Below, one piece after another: positions 1 through 5,106 of a stretch of 5,106 bases of DNA. The position numbers and the translations under genes were made by a program. Each line of letters opens with the position of its first letter. The first letter of the stretch is position 1. The notes beneath the pieces were generated by a model, which was not told where the DNA came from, searched no databases, and saw only the letters and a list, made by a program, of their open reading frames with translations. Origin of the DNA: Caldifarciminota bacterium (lineage in GTDB: Bacteria > Hydrothermota > Hydrothermia > S141-80); contig JALUJC010000063.1 of NCBI GenBank assembly GCA_027053375.1, forward strand, positions 1 through 5,106, given 5' to 3'.

Positions 1-148
1 GACCTCCACTCTGCATGGTTTTGAATGTTCCTGTTACCAATATACATGATCTATAGTACTTTACATAGGATATATATCCTACTCAATGAGTGCTATTCGT
101 CCCTTCGGTCCCTTTCGTGCAGATTTTTTAATGAGGCCTTGCGCTCGT
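1..148. other. AT-rich upstream region without a recognisable gene
   Basis: This stretch is clearly richer in A+T than the rest of the window, especially positions 1-100. I see no credible coding sequence: a 65-codon open frame starting at 25 has no ribosome binding site and runs into the next gene's leader. The region holds a 16-bp palindrome at 66-81 and an adjoining small inverted repeat at 81-91 (described separately). A T6 run at 124-129 is not preceded by a matching stem, so I do not call a terminator. The right end merges into the promoter of the first gene. A regulatory region or the end of a transferred segment are both possible readings. Confidence 0.5.
66..91. repeat. 16-bp perfect palindrome with adjoining small inverted repeat
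   Basis: Positions 66-81 read TAGGATATATATCCTA, which equals its own reverse complement over all 16 bases. Immediately after it, ACTC-AAT-GAGT (81-91) forms a second inverted repeat with a 3-nt loop. The palindrome centre lies about 76 bp upstream of the -35 element of the first gene. It could be the site of a dimeric DNA-binding protein, but it is far from the promoter core, and self-complementary AT stretches also arise by chance in AT-rich DNA. No T-tract follows, so it is not a standard terminator. Confidence 0.5.
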
Positions 149-177
149 TTGCGATAAGCAGAGAAGCCCTGTATACT
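149..177 (+). promoter_or_regulatory. sigma70-type promoter for the first exported-protein gene
   Basis: A -35 element TTGCGA (149-154) and a -10 element TATACT (172-177) are separated by exactly 17 bp. Transcription would start near 184, giving a leader of about 35 nt before the ATG at 219. The layout closely matches the promoter of the paralogous gene at 1118-1146 (TTGCAC, 17 bp, TATACT). Confidence 0.7.
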
Positions 178-218
178 TTCGATCGCACGAATCATCCTGC
201 AAAGGACAGGGCAAAACG

Positions 219-947
219 ATGAAGATTCTTCGGCTGGGTGGGGTGATCGGGGTGATCCTCCTGTGGCAGGGCTGCACGTCGCTGGGCAACTACGCACCCG
301 CCCGCGTTCTTCCGGACAGTTTGAGGGAAGTGGGGTTCGGAACGCCCATCTGGATGCTGGCCTCCGGGCAGACCGACATGGGCATGGCACCGGAAATCTA
401 CGCCCGTACCGGCATGGACGGCCAATGGGAAATGGAGGTCCGCACCTATCCGGTCTTTTTCCCTGCGACTTTTGTGATGGTCGGTCTTCGCCATCAATTC
501 ACCCCTGCGGATGATCGGAAGGGATTTGTATTCACGGCCGGTCTCAGCGCATCCTACACCTTCTACTTCGGTCCCACACCGCAGGACAACCCGGCGCTGG
601 GGGCGCTCGCAGTTTATCCCGCTGTGTGGTTGGGCTTCCGGGATCTGTATTTCGGGACCCGGACAACGTACATGGTTCCAGGTCTTTACGGAACCCAGCA
701 ACACGGCATGTTTGCGGAAGTCCTCAACACGATCTTTCTGGGATGGGTTTTTGAGGGACCCTATCGGCGCTCTTACCTGGAACTGACGCTTCAGCGGTTT
801 TCTCCGGACTTTACAGACGCCTCCCTCCCCTGGATGTTCGCGCTCAGCTTTGGGATCGGGATCAAACAGCCAGAGATTCCCCGAATGCCACGCATCCCCC
901 CCGCACCTCCCGTACCCCCCGCTCACGGCGCGCTTCATTCACTGTGA
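219..947 (+). CDS. exported or outer-membrane protein of unknown function, family copy 1
   Basis: I do not recognise a named family for this 242-residue protein. Residues 2-18 form a basic then hydrophobic export signal. Cys19 follows the sequence LLWQG, a poor but possible lipobox (Trp at -3 is atypical), so it could be a lipoprotein or simply carry a cleaved signal. The mature part has alternating aromatic/hydrophobic stretches ending in short turns (around 103-118, 131-151, 186-194 and 205-215), compatible with beta-strands of an envelope protein; a beta-barrel is inference only. The last 25 or so residues form a proline-rich tail. The protein is clearly paralogous to the broken gene at 1184-1842, aligning without gaps over residues 25-109. 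The start at 219 is supported by the promoter at 149-177 and a weak purine-rich site (AGGG, 208-211); no other start keeps the signal sequence. It probably forms its own transcription unit. Confidence 0.8.
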   Translation: MKILRLGGVIGVILLWQGCTSLGNYAPARVLPDSLREVGFGTPIWMLASGQTDMGMAPEIYARTGMDGQWEMEVRTYPVFFPATFVMVGLRHQFTPADDRKGFVFTAGLSASYTFYFGPTPQDNPALGALAVYPAVWLGFRDLYFGTRTTYMVPGLYGTQQHGMFAEVLNTIFLGWVFEGPYRRSYLELTLQRFSPDFTDASLPWMFALSFGIGIKQPEIPRMPRIPPAPPVPPAHGALHSL

Positions 948-1117
948 ATCCCCGTCCGGACCCTCCACCTGTGCTGCGGGTTCTCTTGCACCCTCCATCA
1001 GCAGATCCGTAGCTCTGCATACTTCCGGGAAGGTACGACACCCTCCCCCGGGTCCGTCTTCCTTATCCAGATCCACACCTTCCCCACCGTCGATGCCCAA
1101 AAAGGCAGGTGAAAATG
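948..1117. other. C-rich spacer between the two paralogous genes
   Basis: This spacer shows no credible gene. Small inverted repeats are present: GCAGA (1001-1005) with TCTGC (1014-1018), and CGGACCC (957-963) with GGGTCCG (1050-1056). Neither is followed by a T-tract, so I cannot identify a terminator for the first gene. The open reading frame through this stretch is an extension of an out-of-frame shadow of the upstream gene and is not supported by a start site. Confidence 0.4.
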
Positions 1118-1146
1118 TTGCACCGACCAGGTAGGTCCTTTATACT
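1118..1146 (+). promoter_or_regulatory. sigma70-type promoter for the paralogous gene
   Basis: TTGCAC (1118-1123) and TATACT (1141-1146) are separated by exactly 17 bp. The expected start of transcription is near 1153, leaving a leader of about 30 nt that contains an A7 run (1163-1169) and a G7 run (1172-1178). The -10 box is identical to that of the upstream paralogue and the following base is also shared, consistent with the promoter having been duplicated along with the gene. Confidence 0.75.
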
Positions 1147-1171
1147 TCATGCCGAAGACGGCAAAAAAACA

Positions 1172-1180
1172 GGGGGGGAA
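1172..1180 (+). promoter_or_regulatory. G7-AA ribosome binding site that fixes the ATG at 1184
   Basis: A run of seven G followed by AA ends 3 bp before the ATG at 1184, so several G-rich registers can pair with the anti-Shine-Dalgarno sequence at usable spacing. It lies just downstream of the promoter at 1118-1146 and supports 1184 as the start. An in-frame codon further upstream at 1109 lies before the promoter and is unlikely to be used. Homopolymer length variation here would change spacing (see findings). Confidence 0.6.
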
Positions 1181-1183
1181 AGA

Positions 1184-1842
1184 ATGCGAGCCAGACCTCC
1201 AGGGCTGTTGCTTGGACTTACCATACTGCTGACGCCCCTTTCCGCGACGGGTATCGGCGGTCTGTACACCCCCGCTCCGGTTCTTTCCTCAGTTCGTTCC
1301 GAACTCGGTATTTCAAGTCCACTTTTGTTGATGTCGCCCAGCGGCTACAAATTTTCCCTCGTCCCCGAGGTGTTTCTGCGCATGAGCCTGCCGCACCGAT
1401 GGGAAATCCATGTTCAGGCCTTCCCCTTCTGGAACCCCTTGTGGATGCAGGTGCAGGGCTCCGGTATATGCTTGTTGCGCCCTCCACACCGGAGGGTTTT
1501 GCACTCACCGCGGGACTGGAATATGTCTATGTATTTGTGCCCTTTCTCTTCGCGAATTTTCATATTCACAGCCTGAAACCCACCCTCTGGTTCGGAACCA
1601 GGAAACGGTACGTGGGGCTGGAGTACACCACGTCCTCCATCCGGATCCAGAGCATCGTTTCCCCCGTGGAGGCATTCGGCACAGGAGCGCTGACTCTCTA
1701 CCTGGGAGAAGTCCGGGAAAAACCCGGCGCACGCCTGTACACGGAAATCGCGCTTCGGCTGTTTCAGGGCGTACCGCTCAGGGATGGCTGGCTGGTGATG
1801 TTCGGCGTGGCAGCCAGCCGACTCTTTTCGCAGACCCCCTGA
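1184..1842 (+). pseudogene. exported protein of unknown function, family copy 2, broken by a -1 frameshift
   Basis: Translation from the ATG at 1184 gives a good signal peptide (basic Arg2/Arg4, hydrophobic 7-20, likely cleavage around 21-24) and then sequence that follows the upstream paralogue up to Gln91. After that the frame becomes unrelated and stops at 1574-1576. The matching continuation (GLRY onward) lies in the next frame and runs to a stop at 1840-1842. Restoring one G in the GGG at 1456-1458 joins the halves into a 219-residue protein that aligns without gaps, at a constant offset of 3, to residues 25-109 of copy 1 (I count about 25 identities in 85). Shared points include YxPAxVL, PE[IV]xxR, WExxV, GLR and GFxxTAGL, then a WxGxRxxYxG pattern further on. 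Unlike copy 1 there is no Cys at the signal cleavage region and no proline-rich tail. This may be a real pseudogene or a sequence error. Function is unknown. Confidence 0.75.
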
Positions 1843-2199
1843 GTCCCCTCCGTTCGCGCCCGGCTGCATTCCAGCCCATGCGGGATTGCTGAAACGCGCA
1901 GGCATCAGGGAAAGGGGCAACGACGTGGTCTTTCCCTTCAACTTCCCGTTTCCGTTTGTCGCGTTCACGACAGACCCGAAGAGGAGCCCGAGGAACGCGG
2001 CGACGCATGGGGAGACCTCTGTGCAGGTGGACATGGGTTCACCGCCCCTGTACACTCGCCCGCGGGTGCTCCCCTCGAAGCGTACAGGGCAGGCGTCTGA
2101 CGCCTTCGCCCGTCCGGTCCCCCCATGCGTTTCTTCATCGCTCTCCCCGCTCCACCCCTCCGAGAGACGGGTCAACATCGCCGGACACGGTCCGCCCCC
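1843..2199. other. intergenic region with extensive inverted repeats, no credible gene
   Basis: Open frames exist here on both strands but none has a ribosome binding site, a recognisable domain or protein-like composition. What stands out is base-pairing potential. In addition to the 2003-2130 element there is a hairpin with 8 pairs at 1954-1961/1968-1975 (6-nt loop, one G-U), AGGGAAAG (1907-1914) with CTTTCCCT (1930-1937), and GGCTG/CAGCC at 1862-1876. There are also outer pairings GACCCG (1973-1978) with CGGGTC (2168-2173) and GGAGC (1983-1987) with GCTCC (2149-2153), the first of which competes with the 1954-1975 hairpin. CGGAC-ACG-GTCCG occurs at about 2182-2194. No T-tract terminator and no clear internal promoter are visible. 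Confidence 0.55.
2003..2130 (+). ncRNA. candidate structured RNA element closed by a 15-bp stem
   Basis: ACGCATGGGGAGACC (2003-2017) can pair with GGTCCCCCCATGCGT (2116-2130) over 15 positions with one A-C mismatch. Inside this closing stem I can draw three arms: (a) 2026-2031 with 2038-2043 (6 pairs, one G-U, 6-nt loop); (b) CCCTGTAC (2046-2053) with GTACAGGG (2082-2089), 8 perfect pairs enclosing a small hairpin at 2054-2067 with a CCCG loop; and (c) AGGCGT-CTG-ACGCCT (2091-2105), 6 pairs. The result is a cloverleaf-like fold of 128 nt. I see no match to conserved parts of tmRNA, RNase P RNA, SRP RNA or common riboswitches. The strand is uncertain, since the stems exist on both; plus is chosen because all genes run that way. 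A DNA element with inverted ends is an alternative. Confidence 0.4.
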
Positions 2200-2228
2200 T
2201 TGACAGCGCTGCACGGGAAGCATAGGCT
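2200..2228 (+). promoter_or_regulatory. probable promoter of lnt
   Basis: A perfect TTGACA (2200-2205) is followed after 17 bp by TAGGCT (2223-2228), which keeps the key first T, second A and last T of the -10 consensus but not the middle. The expected start of transcription falls at about 2234-2236, on the lnt start codon itself, so the transcript would be leaderless or nearly so. The in-frame stop upstream of lnt (TAG, 2223-2225) lies within the -10 box. Confidence 0.5.
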
Positions 2229-2234
2229 ATCCCC

Positions 2235-3746
2235 ATGTACATGCTGGGGTTGCTTCCTGTTTTCTGGATCAGCCAGTTTCTGTCTTTCCCCCCGTGGTCC
2301 CTTTTCTGGATGTCTCCTCTGTACCTGAGTCTGTTTTTCTTTTTCGCCGAACAGGCGCCCAGTCCCCGACTGGCCTTTGACCGCCTGTTTCTGATGGTGC
2401 TTCCTTTCTGGGCCTATCAGGTCCGCTGGATTGCCGCCCTCCCCGTGTTTCCCGAACAGCAGGCCCCGCTGGTTTCGGCGGTGCTTTTCCTGGTTCTCTG
2501 GGAAGGTCTGTTTTCGGGAGGTGTGGCCGCCCTGTACAACCGATTGCATACGGATTCTCCGCTGAAGAATGCCTTTCTTGCCGCCGCCCTCTGGACAGGC
2601 ATGGAATGGCTGCGCACCACAGGCGACCTCCGGTTTCTCTGGGCACCGCTCTGGTCCACCACCCTGAACCACCTGAAACTGGCGGCCCTTCTGCCCATGA
2701 TCGGACCCTTCGGATGGACGTTCCTCTGGACGCTGGGAAGCGTGGCGCTGGGTTTTGGGATATGGAAATCGCACCGTCCCTCGCTGGTTCTTGCGCTGCT
2801 GGTGGGGCTGATCATCGGGGGAAGTATCCGCGGGTCAGACCCGGGTGTACCGGATGGAACGCTTCGCGCACTGGTGGTTCAGCCGGCCTATCTCCCTGCA
2901 CGTTTTGGCAGTATGGACCCTTCTGAACGTGACTCCCTGCTGAACCGTTACCGGAAACTTCTTCGCGACATCCCGGATGGCGTGGACCTGATGCTCTTCC
3001 CTGAAACCTCCTTCCCGGGCCTTTACAGTCGTGAATTGGAGGTGCAACGCTTCCTGGATTCTCTCCAGGCAGCGCATCCCATCCCGCTCCTGCTTGGCAT
3101 GAGCACCACCCCGGACACCGGTGAGGAACTCCGGATTGTTCACAACAGCGTCATTCTTCGCCATCCCGATACGCCCATCGCCGGAATTTACCACAAACGG
3201 ATTCTTGTCCCCTTCGGCGAGATGTTTCCCCTGGAAGATCGTATTCCCGCCCTGAGCATTCTGGACCTGCGACATCAGCCGTTGCTCCCGGGCCACACCC
3301 CACCCAGGATCCGGATTGCGGATACCCTGACCGCAGGCGTGGCCATCTGCTATGAAGTGCTGTTTCCCGATGCGATTCGGCGGGCCGTCCTCCACGGAAG
3401 CCGCCTGATCGTGAATTTTTCCAATGATGCATGGTTCGGTGAAGGGCTCGGTCCCCGGGAACTCCTGGACCTCAGCCGCTTCCGAGCACTGGAAACAGGA
3501 AAAGCCCTGCTTCGCGTGGGCCGGGAAGGGGGGACCGCCCTGATCCTTCCGGATGGTCGGATCGTGGCGTCCCTGCCCCGAGATCGCCCCGCGGCCACCG
3601 TATGGACGGTTCCCCTCTATCACACAGAAACCCCGTATACACGGCATGGGGATGGTCCTGTTCTGGGGATCGTGGGCATGATTCTTCTGTCTTTCTGGCT
3701 CCTGATGCGGAAAAACGTTGAACGTCCCCCTTCTGACGCTGTATAA
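2235..3746 (+). CDS. lnt: apolipoprotein N-acyltransferase
   Basis: Lnt transfers an acyl chain from phospholipid to the N-terminal Cys of apolipoproteins at the periplasmic face of the inner membrane, the last step of lipoprotein maturation. The 503-residue product has the usual architecture and length (E. coli Lnt is 512). Residues 1-200 contain several hydrophobic helices, a nitrilase-like periplasmic domain spans about 210-460, and a C-terminal helix lies at about 475-490. The three family catalytic residues are in place: Glu257 (FPETSFPG), Lys321 (YHKRILVPFGE) and Cys372 (ICYEV). NDAWFG (397-402) and RALE (417-420) are also conserved. A TAG at 2223-2225 closes the frame upstream, so the start is ATG 2235 or ATG 2241 two codons later. 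Ribosome-binding support is weak (AGG at 2224-2226). The gene appears intact and probably has its own promoter. Confidence 0.96.
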   Translation: MYMLGLLPVFWISQFLSFPPWSLFWMSPLYLSLFFFFAEQAPSPRLAFDRLFLMVLPFWAYQVRWIAALPVFPEQQAPLVSAVLFLVLWEGLFSGGVAALYNRLHTDSPLKNAFLAAALWTGMEWLRTTGDLRFLWAPLWSTTLNHLKLAALLPMIGPFGWTFLWTLGSVALGFGIWKSHRPSLVLALLVGLIIGGSIRGSDPGVPDGTLRALVVQPAYLPARFGSMDPSERDSLLNRYRKLLRDIPDGVDLMLFPETSFPGLYSRELEVQRFLDSLQAAHPIPLLLGMSTTPDTGEELRIVHNSVILRHPDTPIAGIYHKRILVPFGEMFPLEDRIPALSILDLRHQPLLPGHTPPRIRIADTLTAGVAICYEVLFPDAIRRAVLHGSRLIVNFSNDAWFGEGLGPRELLDLSRFRALETGKALLRVGREGGTALILPDGRIVASLPRDRPAATVWTVPLYHTETPYTRHGDGPVLGIVGMILLSFWLLMRKNVERPPSDAV

Positions 3747-3747
3747 T
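3718..3747 (+). promoter_or_regulatory. sigma70-type promoter of the downstream three-gene operon
   Basis: TTGAAC (3718-3723) and a perfect TATAAT (3742-3747) are separated by 18 bp. The promoter lies inside the last codons of lnt, and the lnt stop TAA (3744-3746) is part of the -10 box. Transcription should start near 3754, giving a leader of about 20 nt before the ATG at 3775. Confidence 0.8.
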
Positions 3748-3761
3748 TGGGGTGCACAAAC

Positions 3762-3767
3762 AAGGAG
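3762..3767 (+). promoter_or_regulatory. ribosome binding site for the cyclic-nucleotide-binding protein
   Basis: AAGGAG lies 7 bp before the ATG at 3775. This decides the start: a longer reading from a TTG at 3718 would begin inside the -35 box, upstream of the transcription start, and has no such site. Confidence 0.85.
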
Positions 3768-3774
3768 CGTTGGG

Positions 3775-4251
3775 ATGGGCGTACTGGATTTTCTAAAGGA
3801 ACACAAGCTGTTCCGCCATCTTGGCGAGGAGAAGCTTCAGGAACTCGCAAAGTCTTTTCGCGAAAAAACCTACCGGAAAGGGGAACTTCTGATTGAGCAG
3901 GGCGCGGAGGATCACCGGTTTTTCGTCCTGGTGGACGGCGTGGTGGCCATCGTGCTCAAGGTGGACCGGGACAAACTGGAGGTTGTGGCCAATTTCCGGG
4001 AAAAAGGAGACTTTTTCGGGGAAGTGGGCGCCATGTATCACGTTCCACGCACCGCTTCCGTCATTGCCCTCACGGACGTGCGGGCGATCTATCTGGAGGG
4101 GGAGGATTTTGAGCGTCTTCTCTACAGCGATCCAAAGATTCGGGAGCAGCTCCAGCAGGTGGTGGACGAACGGCTGATCGCCAGTGAAGCCCACCTGGAG
4201 CGGCACCGAACCACCCTCCACGAAATTCTTTTTGGACGGGAATTCTCCTGA
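3775..4251 (+). CDS. stand-alone cyclic-nucleotide-binding domain protein
   Basis: This 158-residue protein is essentially one cyclic-nucleotide-binding (CRP/PKA regulatory-type) beta-roll. The entry helix LFRHLGEEKLQELA lies at 12-25, the beta-roll at about 33-108, and a C-terminal helical segment at about 110-150. The phosphate-binding cassette FGEVGAMYHVPRTASV (81-96) keeps the Glu (E83) and Arg (R92) that contact the ribose and cyclic phosphate in binding-competent members, so cAMP or a related nucleotide is a likely ligand. No DNA-binding helix-turn-helix follows, no kinase, channel or transmembrane segment is present, and there is no export signal, so it is probably a cytosolic sensor acting on a partner. 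It is the first gene of the operon with thpR and kdsD (7-nt gap to the next start). The domain call is secure; the partner and output are unknown. Confidence 0.88.
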   Translation: MGVLDFLKEHKLFRHLGEEKLQELAKSFREKTYRKGELLIEQGAEDHRFFVLVDGVVAIVLKVDRDKLEVVANFREKGDFFGEVGAMYHVPRTASVIALTDVRAIYLEGEDFERLLYSDPKIREQLQQVVDERLIASEAHLERHRTTLHEILFGREFS

Positions 4252-4258
4252 ACATTTT

Positions 4259-4804
4259 ATGCGTCTCTTCATCGCACTTGACCTTCCACCGGAAACACGG
4301 AAGGCAATTGCACAATGGTTTCAGGGTCTTTTATTTCCTGAACCTGTACGTATGAACCCCGTCCGTGCAGACCGGATCCACCTGACCCTTCTCTTCCTCG
4401 GTGAGCAACCAGAACGCCGGTTGTCGAAAATCCGCGAGGTTTTGCAGGAGAGCACGCACGCCTTCGGGTCGCTCACCCTCCAGACAGGATCGCTGGGGGG
4501 ATTCCCCCACCCCAACCGTGCACGGGTGGTCTTCCTGAACGTGCGGGATCGCACCGCCCCACCTCAGCTCCATGCCCTCGCCCGTTCCATTCGTGAACAT
4601 TTTCAGGCCCTTGAGATTCAGGACAATCATGCTTTCCATCCCCACCTCACCCTGGCACGTATCCGCCGTGGAACCATTTCCCTCCCTGAGGTGATCCCTC
4701 CCACCTGGAACTGGCATGTCCAGTCCGTCTCCCTCTATCAGAGCACCCTGACGCCCGGTGGTCCCCGGTACACCATTCTGGACACCTTTCCTCTTCAGCC
4801 ATGA
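4259..4804 (+). CDS. thpR: RNA 2',3'-cyclic phosphodiesterase (2H phosphoesterase family)
   Basis: Members of this family (formerly LigT, 2'-5' RNA ligase) open 2',3'-cyclic phosphate ends of RNA to 2'-phosphate in the cytoplasm, and some catalyse reversible 2'-5' ligation. The 181-residue product begins [10 protein letters not shown], typical of the family, and carries both HxTx catalytic motifs: HLTL at 41-44 (in [12 protein letters not shown]) and HLTL at 129-132 (in [11 protein letters not shown]). Length fits the family. The ATG at 4259 is chosen because the family N-terminus starts here; extension upstream would overlap the previous gene by tens of codons. No strong ribosome binding site precedes it, so translation is probably coupled to the gene ending 7 nt upstream. 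Its stop overlaps the start of the next gene. The biological RNA substrate is not evident from context. Confidence 0.93.
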   Translation: MRLFIALDLPPETRKAIAQWFQGLLFPEPVRMNPVRADRIHLTLLFLGEQPERRLSKIREVLQESTHAFGSLTLQTGSLGGFPHPNRARVVFLNVRDRTAPPQLHALARSIREHFQALEIQDNHAFHPHLTLARIRRGTISLPEVIPPTWNWHVQSVSLYQSTLTPGGPRYTILDTFPLQP

Positions 4805-5106
4805 ATGCAACGAACCAGAAACATCCCTATCTGCAGTGGGCGCGAGAGGTGATCCGTCAGGAGATGGAAGGACTCAAAGACCTGCTGGATCACCTTTCCG
4901 AAAGCTGGATCCGGGCCGTGGAGATCCTGACCTCCTGCAGGGGACGCGTGATTGTGACCGGCGTGGGCAAATCCGGCATTGTGGGCAAAAAGATCTCCGC
5001 CACCCTCACCTCCACCGGAACGCCCAGCATCTTTCTTCATCCCACCGAATCCCTCCACGGTGATCTGGGCATCCTCTCCCCCGAGGATGCGGTCATCGCC
5101 ATCTCC
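4801..5106 (+). CDS. kdsD: arabinose-5-phosphate isomerase, KdsD/KpsF/GutQ family (5' part only)
   Basis: The first 102 codons are present and the frame is still open at the window edge. The family converts ribulose 5-phosphate to arabinose 5-phosphate, the first committed precursor of Kdo for LPS or capsule. Visible is the start of the SIS (sugar isomerase) domain. [18 protein letters not shown] (48-65) contains Lys57, equivalent by alignment to the E. coli KdsD active-site Lys59. [11 protein letters not shown] (80-90) contains His86, equivalent to His88. [10 protein letters not shown] follows. The rest of the SIS domain and the usual pair of CBS domains would lie beyond the window. The start overlaps the stop of thpR as ATGA (4801-4804), which implies translational coupling. 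Family assignment is firm; a KpsF or GutQ role instead of KdsD cannot be excluded. Confidence 0.92.
   Translation, partial: MNATNQKHPYLQWAREVIRQEMEGLKDLLDHLSESWIRAVEILTSCRGRVIVTGVGKSGIVGKKISATLTSTGTPSIFLHPTESLHGDLGILSPEDAVIAIS

Noticed and set aside
112..131. Possible terminator at the T6 run (124-129).
   Set aside because: No stem directly precedes the T-run.
25..222. 65-codon open frame in the AT-rich left end.
   Set aside because: It has no ribosome binding site, spans the promoter at 149-177, and overlaps the real start at 219.
192..938. Long minus-strand open frame opposite the first exported-protein gene (and similar long ones at 1414-2223, 2172-2774, 2835-3806 and 3793-4272).
   Set aside because: They lie opposite well-supported genes or the structured intergenic region, lack recognisable domains, and are explained by the codon bias of the plus-strand genes, which leaves few stops on the other strand.
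1410..1458. Programmed -1 frameshifting as an explanation for the two-frame paralogue.
   Set aside because: No convincing slippery heptamer in the right phase is seen where the homology switches frame, and the intact paralogue upstream is read in a single frame; a deletion or sequence error is simpler.
2020..2045. Minus-strand stretch containing GGTGAACCCATGTCC, reminiscent of part of SRP RNA helix 8.
   Set aside because: The diagnostic following segment (GGTCCGGAAGGAAGCAGC-type) is absent, so the likeness is superficial.
1886..2203. 105-codon plus-strand open frame in the intergenic region before lnt.
   Set aside because: No ribosome binding site, no homology that I recognise, and low-complexity composition; the sequence is better explained by nested inverted repeats.
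1843..2234. tmRNA or RNase P RNA as identity of the structured region.
   Set aside because: None of the conserved sequence blocks of either RNA is visible on either strand.

Overview
The window looks like chromosomal DNA from a diderm (Gram-negative-type) bacterium. The coding part is moderately GC-rich, by eye well over half G+C, with a marked preference for C-ending codons on the plus strand. The evidence for two membranes is an apolipoprotein N-acyltransferase (Lnt) and the start of a KdsD/KpsF-type arabinose-5-phosphate isomerase (Kdo/LPS precursor pathway), together with two predicted exported proteins. I cannot name the genus. All six genes lie on the plus strand.

Layout: (1) 1-218 is an AT-rich upstream region holding a perfect 16-bp palindrome and, at its right end, a good sigma70-type promoter. 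(2) 219-947 encodes a 242-residue exported protein of unknown function. (3) 948-1183 is a spacer ending in a second, very similar promoter. (4) 1184-1842 is a diverged paralogue of the first gene, broken by an apparent one-base deletion near 1456-1458. (5) 1843-2234 has no credible gene. It contains a 128-nt segment (2003-2130) closed by a 15-bp stem with one mismatch and able to form three internal arms, which makes it a candidate structured RNA. A promoter for the next gene follows. (6) 2235-3746 is lnt with its catalytic Glu-Lys-Cys residues intact. (7) 3775-4251 encodes a stand-alone cyclic-nucleotide-binding domain protein. Its promoter overlaps the lnt stop codon. (8) 4259-4804 is an RNA 2',3'-cyclic phosphodiesterase (ThpR/LigT family). 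(9) 4801-5106 is the 5' part of a kdsD/kpsF-type gene, cut by the window edge.

The last three genes are tightly packed (7-nt gap, then a 4-nt ATGA overlap) and probably form one operon. The first two genes are a duplicated pair of envelope-type proteins, each with its own promoter of nearly identical form. Four promoters with consensus-like -35/-10 spacing (17 or 18 bp) can be read, so the organism evidently uses an ordinary housekeeping sigma factor.

The points most worth a second look are the possible structured RNA upstream of lnt, the tandem family of uncharacterised exported proteins with one broken member, and the single-domain cyclic-nucleotide sensor at the head of an operon leading into Kdo synthesis.
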